Shown: positions 1 to 16,934 of the stretch, one piece after another
Layout of the letters: the number at the start of each line of letters is the position of its first letter
How positions within the stretch are numbered: the stretch's first letter is position 1
Assembly (NCBI GenBank): GCA_018105865.1
Contig: CM030851.1
Span: forward strand, 13,294,516-13,358,515
Length of the DNA: 64,000 nt
Direction of reading: 5' to 3'
Source: Metaphire vulgaris
Taxonomy: Eukaryota > Annelida > Clitellata > Crassiclitellata > Megascolecidae
The notes under the pieces: generated by a model
The model's input: only the letters and a program-made list of their open reading frames with translations
Databases searched by the model: none
What the model was told of the DNA's origin: nothing
Translations under genes and position numbers: made by a program

Positions 1-526
1 CGTGCATTTACAACCCGTTTATTATGTCCTGCCCTGATCTATCCCACTTTTGGTACCTTTTTCAATTATTGTGTTCTAATATTAATAATTATAATTGTTT
101 CAACTTTCTAGTGATAAATTATGAATAGTTACGGATGAAACTTTAGAGATAATGTGTATATATTTCAAATAATACTGAGATAAAAATTTCAACTGCAAAT
201 CTTGTATAGTTATAAAATTTTGAGTACTTTAATTTGCCAATAATAAATGGTCATTTAGATGAAATTTGAATTTGATGGGCACGATGTTTGGATGCTGATA
301 TCTCTTAAATGACCAGGTATATTTATTTTTAAAAACCTCACATGACTCAAATAATATAACCTCAATATATACAGTACATGTAACTCAAGAAACCCACAAA
401 TGGTATTTTTCTCCCAGCGGGTCACATTTATTAAAATAGAATTGACACTAAACATGAATATTTGGACAATCGGATTGGAATCAACGCAATAATTAATGAC
501 TATAGAATACTATGATACGTTTTCTA
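1..526. other. Non-coding, intron-like sequence
   Basis: AT-rich sequence without a supportable exon. The stretch near 436-500 resembles 3836-3900, just before the assembly gap, so it probably corresponds to the intron ahead of a repeated mucin-type exon. Only short chance reading frames are seen. Confidence 0.5.
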
Positions 527-2312
527 GATTGCGTTGCCTTCACAACCGAGGCAAACAACGCTAACAGCGATTTCTATTGAAACTACGACGAAATTTACTG
601 CGAAACTCAATCCACAGCAATAAACACCGCATCAACTACTTTCCATACAAACGACAGGCACATATCAGAACGACCCTCCCATCACAACAACAACACCCGA
701 ACTGCAACAACTCAGTTTTCAAACAATAAACACCGCATCAACTACTTCTTCCATACAAAACCAGGCACATCGGGAACGACTCCTTTAGTCACGACTACTA
801 AACCCTCAACTGGAACAATCAGACTACTACAATAAACACCGCATCAACCATTTTCCATACAAACCTCAGGCACATCAAATGACTCCTCCCATCACAACAA
901 CAACTCCCTCAACTGCAACAGCTCAGTTCTGGCAATAAACACCAAGATCAACTACTTCTTCCATACAAACCTCAGGCACATCAGAACGACTCCTCCCATC
1001 ACAACAACAACTCCCTCAACTGCAACAGCTCAGTCTTCAACAATAAACACCGCATCAACTACTTCTTCCCTTACAAACCTCAGGCACATCGGGGGCGCTC
1101 CTTTAGTCACGACTACTAAACCCCTTCAACTGGAACAACTCCAGACTACTACAATAAACACCGCATCAACTACTTCTTCCATACAAACCTCAGGCACATC
1201 GAGAACGACCTTAGTCCGACTACAAAACCTCAACTGGAACAACTCAGACTACCACAATAAACACCGCATCAACTACTTCTTCCATACAAACCCTCAGGTA
1301 CATCGGGAACTCAGACTCCCCATCACAACAACAACCCTCAACTGCAACAGCTCAGTCTTCAACAATAAACACCCGCATCAACCCTACTTCTTTCCATACA
1401 AACCCTCAGGCACATGGGGAACGACTCTCCCCATCACAACAACAACTCCCTCAACTGCAACAGCTCAGTCTTCAACAATAAACACCGCATCAACTACTTC
1501 TTCCATACAAACCTCAGGCATCTGGAACTGACTCCTTTGGTCACAACAACAGCTCCCTCAGCTGCAACAACTCAGTCTTCAACAATAAACACCGCATCAA
1601 CTACTTCTTCCATACAAACCTCAGGCATCAGGAACGACTCCTTTAGTCACGACTACTAAACCCCCAACTGGAACAACTCAGACTACTACAATAAACACCG
1701 CATCAACTACTTCTTCCATACAAACCTCAGGCACATCGGGAACGACTCTTCCCATCATGAAACAACAACTCCCTCACCTACCAACAACTCAGTCTTCAAC
1801 AATAAACACCGCATCAACTGCTTCTTCCATACAAACCGTGCACATCCGGAACAACTCCTTTAGTCACGACTACTAAACCCTCAGCTGGAACAGCTCAGTT
1901 TTCAGCATTAAACACCATCTAATATTTCTTCCTGCAAACCACCGCAACGTCGGAACAACGCCTCTTGTAATGACGACAACACGCTCAAATGCAACAACTC
2001 AGTCTACTACAATAAACACCGCATCTACTATTTCTTTTTTTACAAACCACCGCAACGTCCGGAACGAATATCTTGTAATGACGACAACACGCTCAAATGC
2101 AACAACTCAGTCTACTACAATAAACACCGCATCTACTATTGCTTCTTTACAAACCACCGCAAACGTCAGGGCTGAAGCCTCTTGTAATTAAAAAACGGGC
2201 CATCACTCGTCACAACAACTCAGTCTACTACAATAAACACCGCATCATCTCCTTACCCTTGCAAACCACAAGCACCTCATCATCCTCTGCCTATCCACTG
2301 TGTCATATACAG
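527..2312 (+). CDS. Mucin-like Thr/Ser-rich tandem-repeat exon (frameshifted)
   Basis: Roughly sixteen copies of a 105-bp (35-codon) repeat encode a Thr/Ser/Pro-rich peptide containing INTASTTSSIQTSGT and TTPLVTTTKPS, typical of a heavily O-glycosylated mucin stalk. A splice-acceptor-like TTTCTAG lies just before 527. The repeat core is highly conserved, but single-base insertions and deletions break the frame many times, so no long ORF survives. The last copies (1900-2290) are more diverged. The array runs straight into the V-like Ig exon on the same strand, so here the mucin segment lies N-terminal to the Ig domains, whereas in the minus-strand relatives it lies after them. The frame breaks may be raw-read errors next to the assembly gap or true decay. 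Confidence 0.6.
1440..1850 (+). repeat. 105-bp minisatellite, best-preserved copies
   Basis: Consecutive units start at about 1459, 1564 and 1669, a period of 105 bp. Each carries the invariant core AATAAACACCGCATCAACTA. The full array spans about 600-2290. Confidence 0.85.
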
Positions 2313-2662
2313 CACCGATTGTTTCGACAACGACAAAGATGTATAATTGCTCTGGCAGGAACTTGACAAATATGTGGTCGTTCACGAAGGGAACGACTTC
2401 GTTTAAACTTCTGGATAATGGTCAGGACGTCCAGATCAATGGGCTCCTTCTTCCGAAGTTTCCAGTTCCTCGTGACGTTTGCAGACTTGGCAATGTGGAG
2501 TGAATGCAGGGAGTTTATCCGTCTTTGCAATAAACGGATCAGAGCTAGCAGTCCTGAATTACGTTCAGCCTCAAGGGTCCAATCATTCAACTTCAGGAAT
2601 CTACGTCGTAAATTATCGTAACCCCATAGCTGCTCAGTATGCAGCAAATTTGATCGTTATTA
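2313..2662 (+). CDS. V-like Ig domain exon (frameshifted)
   Basis: The acceptor CATATACAG precedes the exon and the donor GTAAGC follows it, cutting the codon after its first base (phase 1), as in the minus-strand V-like exons. The N-terminal part reads SGRNLTN then, in another frame, VVVHEGNDF. The C-terminal part reads SGIYVVNYRNP and ends LIVIS, matching strands F and G of the V-like exons at 43625-43972 and 53867-54220. At least two frame changes are needed, so it is either a decayed exon or damaged by sequence errors. The NPxC cysteine seen in the other copies is missing here. Confidence 0.6.
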
Positions 2663-3433
2663 GTAAGCCGTCTACAGTGGTATTGCATTTTATCTGTGAA
2701 CAACGATTTGTTTGGCTATAAAATATCTTTGAGACGGTCAACAGCTCTTGTTCGCACAAGCAAATTTATAATTCATGTATTCTTTAGACTACCATGCAGG
2801 GCCGCCGAGAGAGGGGCTAGGGGCAACTGCACAGGGCCGGTGGTCTGGGGTAAGCCGTGCCACAAATGATTAACAGGCCTACGGCGCAATTAATAAATAC
2901 TATGATAATAATAACACATTAAAGTAGAGGGGGGCTATGAGCAAAAAGGTGGCCCGGCGTGAAAAAGGTTGACCAGCAAAAAAGGTCCTCAGGTAAATTT
3001 AAGATGCAAAAAATGCTGACAAGCAAAACAAGGTCGTCGAGAATTTTAGTCTGCTGGGTCTCAGAATTTCTCTCGGCGATTTCTGCTGGCATGTAGTGCT
3101 CAATGGCGTTCATAAAGGTTACAGATTATAATTGGTTTGAATCATAGAATTTAATTAGCTACGAATACTATCTGTGTTATGTTCTGACCCTGATTGTGGA
3201 ATTCATCGTGGTAATCTTTACACTGAACCTAGACTACTTCGTGGTATTCTTTATCCGGTTTTCTCTCTCCAGTCTCACAAGCCATTTTAGAACGAGAAAT
3301 GGTAAAAACGGCCTGTTCTTTGTATATTTCTGCGGCGACCCTAATCAGCAATCCAATAACAAATAGTCCAATCAGTGCGGTTTAAAAAATAGAATGCAGC
3401 AAGATAAACGTGTATTCTTTATCCTCGTTTAAA
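2663..3433. other. Intron with MITE debris
   Basis: Separates the V-like and C2-like exons. At 2935-3070 it holds two copies of the dispersed motif (GAC)AGCAAAAAAGGTC, a recurrent internal part of the MITEs of this window. The ends of the element are not clear. Confidence 0.4.
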
Positions 3434-3741
3434 GCGGGCCGTGTGTGCCTGCAATACAAGTGATCCGAACAACGCAAAGCTAATTGCTCCATCAACTATG
3501 CTGAATCAAACATTCAGCCAAACAATCCGTCTTCATGGAAAGATGCCGGTGCTGTCGTTCAACAGGACAGTCGATATCTTGCAGACTTCGCCTTACACGA
3601 AAACTTCAAACTCACAGCTTTCGGTCACAAGCGCTGGTGCAAGCACTTACGAATGTCAGTTGACTTTCAGTGAGGCGTCGTCGCTACCACTCAATTACGT
3701 GACAACCGCTGCAAATTTCACTGCATCATGCTTTATATCGA
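3434..3741 (+). CDS. C2-like Ig domain exon
   Basis: The reading frame contains SDPNNAKLIAPS, TYECQLTF and ends FTASCFIS, followed by the donor GTAAGTG in phase 1. This matches the C2-like exons at 62185-62508 and 52555-52875. In this copy the first core cysteine (LxC in the relatives) is replaced (LIAPS), while the YEC cysteine and the terminal SC cysteine are kept. The upstream SGP segment is one base out of frame and the acceptor is not clean, so the 5' end is uncertain. No TM exon was found downstream before or after the assembly gap. Confidence 0.65.
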
Positions 3742-3900
3742 GTAAGTGAATCATACAAAATGGCGAAAATATCATTTCATAAAGACGCATTTACAATCAG
3801 TTATATTTTTAATGTAATAGACCAGAGTTAATTATTTTGAAATGAATTGATACTAAACATGTACATTTGGACATTTGGATTCGCATCAAAGCCATGAATT

Positions 3901-4000
3901 NNNNNNNNNNNNNNNNNNNNNNNNNNNNNNNNNNNNNNNNNNNNNNNNNNNNNNNNNNNNNNNNNNNNNNNNNNNNNNNNNNNNNNNNNNNNNNNNNNNN
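3901..4000. other. Assembly gap (100 N)
   Basis: Exactly one hundred N, a conventional placeholder of unknown true length. It lies where a further mucin exon of the plus-strand Ig gene would be expected, because the sequence before it resembles 436-500. Confidence 1.
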
Positions 4001-4640
4001 CTTGCATTCAGAATTTGGCTGTGGCATTCTATTGCACAAATTGGACATTTTAGGACATTTTTAAACTACAGAGAGAATGGTATTGGCAGTAAAAGGGCAG
4101 TGTGAATGGCTAGCACCTTTGACAGAAAGTGAAGAGCACCTACTAATCAGTTTTTTCAAAATTAGGCACTATCTCTTGTATATCAAAAGTTCTTGCATTC
4201 AGAATTTTGGCTGTGGTATTCTCTATTGCACAAATTTGACATTTTAGGGACATTTTTAAACTACACAGAGAATAGTATTGGCAGACGTGTGAATGGCTAG
4301 CACCTTTGACAGAGAAGTGAAGAGCACCTGCTAATCAAGTTTTTCAAAAATTAGGGCACTATCTCTTGTATATCAAACGTTCTTGCATTCAGAATTTTGC
4401 CTGTGGTATTCTCTATTGCACAAATTGGACATTTTAGGGACATTTTTAAACTACAGAGAATGGTATTGGCAGACGTGTGAATGGCTACCACCTTGGACAG
4501 AGAGAAGTGAAGAGCACCTGCTAATCAAGTTTTTTCAAAAATTAGGCACTATCTCTTGTATATCAAAACGTTCTTGCATTCAGAATTTTTCTGTGAGTAT
4601 TCTCTATTGCGTAAATTGGACATTTTAGGACATTTTTAAC
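4001..4640. repeat. 187-bp tandem repeat, about 3.4 copies
   Basis: Units start near 4001, 4192, 4382 and 4572 with the words CTTGCATTCAGAATTTTG and ATTGGACATTTTAGGGACAT. Copies differ by small indels. The same unit recurs at 25905-26190 and, reversed, at 47990-48175, where it borders a GGCGGATCTAGGG-type MITE. Confidence 0.85.
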
Positions 4641-4737
4641 GCACGATCATATAATTATTCTAACGCTTAGATTCAACTACGCTAAGGCAACAAGCAGGCT
4701 AATTACTGCAAAGACTGCTTACCACTGGGACAAGGTG

Positions 4738-4917
4738 CAGTGGCGGCTCTAGGATTTGGCAAGTGGGGGGCCATTGGGGTGGTAACTTCTAATCATGGCC
4801 AACCAAATGTTGTTTTAATGTATGTAGCATTAAGTATAGGGTCCCAACTGGGGAGCTACTGGGGGCAGGCACTCAATAGGGGCAATGGCCCCTGGTCCCC
4901 TGGTGGAGCCGCCACTG
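4738..4917 (+). mobile_element. hAT-like MITE (CAGTGGCGGCTC family)
   Basis: Starts CAGTGGCGGCTC and ends GAGCCGCCACTG, with 8-bp target duplications ACAAGGTG at 4730-4737 and 4918-4925. No coding capacity. CAG-starting inverted ends with 8-bp duplications are typical of the hAT superfamily. Confidence 0.85.
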
Positions 4918-4936
4918 ACAAGGTGTCAGTATTCAA

Positions 4937-5016
4937 TTAACCCCTTAACCGTGTATTTAACTGTAACTCAATGTAAAATGGACGGATATATCCGGGATCT
5001 CCAGTTAAGGGGTTAA
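4937..5016 (+). mobile_element. 80-bp TTAA MITE, copy 1
   Basis: Bounded by TTAACCCCTTAAC and GTTAAGGGGTTAA. The core CTCAATGTAAAATGGACGGA is shared with five other copies in this window. TTAA boundaries suggest piggyBac-type mobilisation (inference). Confidence 0.8.
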
Positions 5017-5195
5017 GCGCGAAGCTTGTGTGGTCTACATCTACACAGTATTCTAAGAAGTATGCACAGAAAACGTTCAAACTCTTCGTAAAAACGATTG
5101 CTTTGTGTGATTTCACTTTTGTAGTCGCATTGAACAATGCCATCCTCTATGAAAAGAAACTATACACTGTGCCACTCTCATTGGAAGACGTTTAC

Positions 5196-6060
5196 CTGTT
5201 CAATTACAAATATCGAATAGCTGTGGAGTTGTTTCTGTAGAAATGGATGAAAGACCTGAAGGAATATATCTAAATGCGACGCCCTGTCGCGGAATGGAAT
5301 GATGATGGCTATCCGCTGCCGTGGAATGCACCACGAGGGCGCCCAATGTCCACCAGGACGCAATCCGTTGAAAATCTCTGCCGATAGCTTTACCGAACTC
5401 GTGTTCAAGTCCACCTTTCCCGCTGTTCATATGGAAAATAAAATGATGCTATTATCTCTATAGTTTCTCATATTCTCTCATTGATTTATCTGAAAATTGT
5501 AAAGAGCAAGACTAAATGCAAAATCGCTATTAATTATATAATATAATCTATATCAGAAGTAACAAATTAATAATTTTTTCTGGAAATAAGCGAGGTCTGT
5601 GAATAAAATAAGAGATTATAAATATGAAATGCTACAATTCTAGCGCATTACGAGCTAATAAAATAATCACGTGACAGGTTTTTGTAGAGTTCTTACTCAG
5701 ATTTTCTGGTAGACATGGACAGGGGTCTTTATTCAACCAATCGCCAGCGGAATAATAGTACTGTTTCAGTACCTTCAACGATGGAAATATCGCTTTTTCG
5801 CAGTACTCCGAGTAGCTGTTGAGAAATGTCTTTACGCATTCATCGTCGTCGTTCGTTTCTGTTATATTCAGGTCTCCGTTTATGTACAATTCAGTCTCTG
5901 ATTGATTTAGATATCTTATCATTCTAATGTTGTTCGTAATTCGTTTTTTGGGAGAAATTCGAATGACGAAGTGCATAGACTATGATTTGTGTCGCCAATA
6001 GGGCAAGCAACCAGCGAATTGGCACTGCGCTGGGATGAGAACATTTCACGCTTCGACAAA
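5196..6060 (-). pseudogene. Truncated beta-1,4-galactosyltransferase duplicate (exons 1-2)
   Basis: Exon 2 (5196-5422) is intact and encodes GGHWAPSWCIPRQ and AIIIPFRDR, the start of the family's catalytic domain, with the donor after FVIEQ in the same place as in the complete gene at 9766-15886. Exon 1 (5697 to about 6050) encodes ETELYINGDLNIT and CPCLPENLS with donor GTAAGA, but the signal-anchor segment (WLLALLATQIIVYAL) is in another frame from the start and from the stem, so at least two indels are present. Exons 3-6, which would supply the DxD metal site and the GWGGEDDD acceptor site, are absent. Intron and flanking sequence also match 14575-16340. A segmental duplicate that was cut off is the simplest reading. 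Confidence 0.8.
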
Positions 6061-6429
6061 ATTTATCTGTAAAAGAAATGAACGATACGTAAAAGGCCAC
6101 AACAATCATGCTGTCGAATTCTTATCGTTAATTTCAAATACATGCATACAGTACAGTTCGTTGATCTTGTAAATTGAGTTTTTTCATACAAATGATTAGT
6201 TTTGATTCAAAGATAGACAGTTCGGGAAAACTTGGTTCTGGCATCGTCCCCAGTGTCAGTTAGAACTAAATCTGCAGAAAATATTTCTCTCGCATCTATT
6301 GAGTGTCTTGCATGCAGGCCACCTTAAGGCATAGGCAGTTTAGGCACTGCGTAGGAGGCGAAACAATTTTGGGGCGAAATAAAACGACTTTTAAAATGTA
6401 ATTTCCCCCGTTAAGGGATTAATCGTCTT

Positions 6430-6900
6430 CCTTCAACGATTAAAATTCCTTTCATGTTCATATCTTCTCTGATGTTGTCCAGCCACTTTTTCCTGGGTCT
6501 TCCTCTTCCATTATTTCCTTCTGTTTGATTATAGAGTGCCTTGTATGGTAGTCTATACATCCATTCTGTTGACATGTCAATACCAGTTGAGTCTTTTTCT
6601 TCTGACTTTGTCGATAATTGTATCCTTCAGGTTGAGACGTTGTCTAATGTCCTCGCTTCTTACCAGTGGCGGCTCTAGGATTTGGCAAGTGGGGGGGGGC
6701 CGTTGGGGTGGCAACTTCTAATCATGGGGGCCAACCATTTGTTGTTTAATGTACGTAGCATTAAGTATAGGGTCCCAACTGGGGACACTGGGGGGGCAGG
6801 CACTCAATAGGGGGCACGGGCCCTCTGGTCCCCCGGTGGAGCCATTACTGCTTCTTACCTTTTGTAGCCGGGTTCTGGGTGCACCTATCAACAAATCAGC
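6430..6900 (-). mobile_element. RTE/Jockey-like non-LTR retrotransposon fragment
   Basis: On the minus strand, with stops and shifts, one reads RKRLNWY, HVNRMD and KRKTQEKV, which resemble the R-R-L-W-x-G-H-V-x-R-M and GRPRKRW segments near the C-terminus of many non-LTR reverse transcriptase ORFs. It is interrupted by the MITE at 6664-6850. A decayed fossil. Confidence 0.55.
6664..6850 (+). mobile_element. hAT-like MITE (CAGTGGCGGCTC family)
   Basis: Same family as 4738-4917. Perfect 8-bp target duplications CTTCTTAC at 6656-6663 and 6851-6858. It has inserted into the older retrotransposon fragment. Confidence 0.9.
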
Positions 6901-7560
6901 AAATCTAGTCGACTGACACAGAGAGTTTTCAATGATTCATTTAAACGACTGCATAATAGTAATTATTCTCCCGTCGAGTAAGAAGGCAAGAACGAGATAA
7001 CAAAAAAAATCCGAAGCTAATTAATGGCATTTCTTGTTAACTCATCGTAGCTCTTCGCATCAAATGTTCTTAGCCTTAGACGCTTCCTTTTGGACTTTGG
7101 TTCACCTCTGTCAAAATATTTTACCGACTGACTTCAGTCGCTGCAGCACAATTTGCATAGTTAGGCCTACAGTATAGTTTCTGGTTAATCACGTGACTGT
7201 TCTATCGTTTCAAAAACTTGGACTTTGCGTCTTTGCCACGCTCGTTTAACACTGCCTTATTATTACCAAGATAGGCCTATGCTAGGGGCGGCGTTTTGAA
7301 CTAGCTAGGGGAGCATTCCTCTCATTCGTTTTTAGCTCAAAATACATCAAGTTGAGACAGAATTTGGATTTTTTTATATACGGTTATCTCAAGCATGTTA
7401 TTAAACCTTTCTTTCTCAACCAAAGCTGTCGCTTGAATCGGATTTTACATCAATAATAATCTTATGTCTCTAACCAGTGCAGTTTACTTCACTATCCGCG
7501 TCTATGCTTGAGTTTCAAAGACGCATTGACCAGACTCGCCCCCACCCATGCCTAAAAAAC
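6860..7560. other. No recognisable feature
   Basis: Unique-looking AT-rich intergenic sequence. I see no exon, RNA gene or clear repeat. Confidence 0.4.
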
Positions 7561-7569
7561 CTTACGCCA

Positions 7570-8010
7570 TGCAGAAACAAAACAATGTGATGAAATATGA
7601 AATATGATATGAAACTGCCTAAGAAACGGGCTGGCAAATACAAACAGCATTTTAGTGCACAGTCACGGCTCCAGGATTTGGCAAGTGGGGGGGGGGGCGT
7701 TGGGGTGGCAACTTCTAATCACGGAGGCCAACCATTTGTTGTTAGGTATATGTAGTATTAAGTATAGGGTCCCAACAGGGGCCGCTGGGGGGACAGGTGC
7801 TCAATAGGCGGCACGGCCCCCCTGTGGAGCCGCCACTGTTAGCGCAAGAGTGGTGGACAGATGGAATGAATTGGACGAGAAGATAGTAATGGCTACGAGT
7901 GTGAATGATTTCGAAGTAAGCCTTAGTTCTACGGGATACTACTGTAGATTGGATGGGCAAAACATAGCGGTTCTCACGCATGGAAGACTCTCCTCAACCA
8001 CTTTGAACCT
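7570..8010 (+). mobile_element. CR1/L2-like retrotransposon 3' end
   Basis: The frame contains KLPKKRAGKYKQHF and, after an inserted MITE, VVDRWNELDEKIVMATSVND. This is the W-N-x-L ... A-x-S-V-N-x-F motif that closes CR1/L2-type reverse transcriptase ORFs. A sister copy with an (ATT)n tail is at 14140-14570. Confidence 0.65.
7660..7838 (+). mobile_element. hAT-like MITE (CAGTGGCGGCTC family)
   Basis: Target duplications TTAGTGCA (7652-7659) and TTAGCGCA (7839-7846) differ at one base. It splits the retrotransposon end in which it sits. Confidence 0.85.
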
Positions 8011-8395
8011 TGCCATATTGCATGTATATTATATTATAGGGCCTACTATATGTGTGTAAATGATGGGATATTATATGCGTAATAGCTTAGGCTAGCTGAC
8101 ATCTTTATAAATTATGTAAGCTTAGCCTGCATTTTTGCCTATTTGAATAGTTTTGTTTCCGATGCTAACTTCCTGTTTTTCACGTGTTCTATATTCGTGA
8201 TTAGGCCTTCTTAGTCTTTTTATGTAGGCCCCTATGTTTTGCAAATGAATTATAACACAGTGAGGCATAAGCAACAGGTTCACTTTCAAATCGCACAAGT
8301 CAAACTAGAGGACTTCTTATCAACATTTCCAGCTGGTACATAGCGATTCCTTTTTTATCTCTCAAAAAATTCGTCCTTACCATATTTATACATAT

Positions 8396-8397
<2 letters not shown>

Positions 8398-8452
<55 letters not shown>

Positions 8453-8490
8453 TGATATATCATATATATATATATATTATATATATATAT
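8398..8490. repeat. (TA)n microsatellite
   Basis: About 27 TA units, then interrupted TA-rich sequence. Confidence 0.95.
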
Positions 8491-8767
8491 GTATATCAGA
8501 ATTTGATAATCAGATCAATGGGAGAAAGAATTGGGGCCATACAATTAAATTATTTCTTAGCTTAAAGCCTTTTGAGCAGATTTTTCACGTTTTGTGTTAT
8601 TTAAGAAAAGAACGCGTTCTTTGACGTCTTCTATTTCATTTTAACGTCTTGAACATCTTTGATTTAAGACAGGCATCAAATACTGAGGTTGGCCACACTG
8701 CTATATCTGAAAATTAATAAAAGGATTTAAAATAAATTCTCCCGCTCAAGAGACAAATAACCTAGGC

Positions 8768-9092
8768 CAGTGGTTCTTAACTGGGGGTACTCGTACCCCT
8801 TGGGGGTACTTGAAGGACGTTGTGGGGGTACGCAGAATTATCCAGAAATAAAGTCTGTTTTAAAAGTTTACTACAGATTACTCTGTACACTGTACAAATG
8901 CGGGAGAAATTTTTGTACTAAATTATAAATTCTAAAGAAAAAGCCTACTTTATGTATGTGCAGTTCGTAATTTTTTCGAAATATTGCAGAGCACAAACTT
9001 TTGTCCTGGTATAAGGTATGTTGATAGGGGGTACTTAGTTCTCTTATACTTGTTTCAGGGGTACCTGATCATAAAAAGGTTAAGAACCACTG
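8768..9092 (+). mobile_element. hAT (Charlie-type) MITE, 325 bp
   Basis: Ends are CAGTGGTTCTTAAC and GTTAAGAACCACTG, a well-known hAT/Charlie terminal sequence. Perfect 8-bp target duplications ACCTAGGC at 8760-8767 and 9093-9100. Non-coding. Confidence 0.92.
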
Positions 9093-9365
9093 ACCTAGGC
9101 TAAATCTTAAAGTAAGGCCATGTACAATTGTACATGCCATGCAAAATAATTCCTAAGCGCCGTTTTAAAGGTCGTCTAATGTCGATAAATGCGAATGAAA
9201 TATTACTCAGTGTTATCCCTTGAATTCTGCGTAAATTGACATCGCGTACGTTCAATACTCCCACTACGAATATGCAAATACGTTGACCAAAATGACACCC
9301 GTTGTTGATATCATTCAAATTCATTCATTTAATCCCAGCAACAACGATATCGACGTGACAGTGTT

Positions 9366-9535
9366 TATTCTGGGCATTCTCCGGGGTGAATTTCCCCCAC
9401 CCCACAAGTTCTAAACGCCCCCCCCTCAAATTTTTTGTTTGACATTTTGGCAAGTAGTATGACCTCCCCAATGTTTCGGCCCCCAAAAAATTTTAAACTG
9501 CCCCCAATGTCTGGGTGGCTAGAATATCCGCTGTT
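9366..9535. mobile_element. MITE-like element (TTTATTCT...CTAGAAT)
   Basis: GC-homopolymer-rich non-coding element ending GTGGCTAGAAT. A relative with clearer inverted ends (TTTATTCTAG and CTAGAATAAA) is at 33757-33925. Confidence 0.5.
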
Positions 9536-9765
9536 GATGCGACGTAGAATTTGCTGCACGTGCGAGAGCACAACTCATTTGCCGATTTCAACAACTCGAT
9601 GAGGTTATCCGTTGATCCTATGGTGAAGATTAGAGTGTGACACGGGGACAACTTTTCATCCCCATTCCCACCTTGCACCCAGACATTTCTCCCCGTCCCA
9701 TCTCAGCAGCATTTGTCCCCATCCTTACGCCAGCCTCTTCCGTCCCACCGCGGTAATGACCGCAG

Positions 9766-15886
<6,121 letters not shown>

Positions 15887-15952
15887 TGTGTTCACTTCGG
15901 TGTCTGCTATCTGCAAGAGGAAATAAAAGATACATTCGTTAATCACTGCTCA

Positions 15953-16032
15953 TTAACCCCTTAACTGTGTATTTAACTGTAACTCAATGTAAAATGGACG
16001 GATATATCCGGAGTCCCCAGTTAAGAGGTTAA
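15953..16032 (+). mobile_element. 80-bp TTAA MITE, copy 2
   Basis: Same length, ends and core as 4937-5016. It lies just upstream of the first coding exon of the galactosyltransferase gene. Confidence 0.8.
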
Positions 16033-16039
16033 TGGACTT

Positions 16040-16890
16040 CTATAACACCATTTTAGTACTGCGCCTGGCATCAGTCGATGGTCACCCCGTATTCGAATAG
16101 AACTTAGAAGTCCCCATTGTCAAATGCAATAAGGCAGTCCTAGAGATTAGTGTCATTTCAAGATGTTGCCATTAATTTCAAATATACAGTTGGCGAGTAC
16201 GCCTTCGACAATTCCGTTCTTATATAAAACACATCAAGTTTCTTACAAGAATTTAGTTTTCCACGCAGCGATAGGAGAGTTTTTCTAGCATGTTCTTCTA
16301 ATGACAGCTAGAACTAATTCTGTAGGCCTACGACATATCAACCTGCACATAATTATATCAAACAATGCGAGGTCTAATCGTTTGACGCTAGGGTTGCTAG
16401 GGCCGACCTAAAGCCCATATCGCATTTAGTTGTGATGTTTGATAAGATGATCATATGCTTACAGACCTATTTACTCGGAACTTTGTGTGTATATATATTA
16501 CGTAGCGTCTTGTATGACGTGGCCCAATATCGAATAATATCTAATTAGAAGGATGGACTGGTGGGTCTATATTAAATAATTGCATAACCCTGTTTCAAAA
16601 CCCAGGAGTAGATGAAGTGTTAACATCATACAATGGACTGGAAAGACAGTGGACATGGCAACCCGAATGACAGACAACAGAAATCACTGGAGCAAGCCCA
16701 TTCATGATGAGGTCCGCCCTCGTAGCCAGGATGGCTTAAGACAAGACGAGACAAGTTTCCGCATTATTCTGAATCTTGCGTCTAACCCCGTGCAATAGGC
16801 ATACTACGTGACCTCAAGCCCATGCACTAAGAAGCACGGAGACCACAACATTGTTTTTATAAACACGTATATATAGTTATATATATATAT
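16040..16890. other. Intergenic, little recognised
   Basis: Begins with a small repeat, GACTTCTATAACACCATTTTAG, of the type that elsewhere follows (ATT)n tracts (21760, 36320). Matches to 6120-6290 up to about 16340 show it belonged to the galactosyltransferase segmental duplication. No gene is seen. Confidence 0.4.
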
Positions 16891-16894
16891 ATAA

Positions 16895-16934
16895 TTACCC
16901 AAGCGAGTCAACGTCCGCTGACTCGCTTGGGTAA
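16895..16934. other. Perfect 16-bp-stem hairpin
   Basis: TTACCCAAGCGAGTCA (16895-16910) and its exact reverse complement (16919-16934) flank an 8-base loop. It stands after a (TA)n tract. Nature unknown. Confidence 0.9.
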
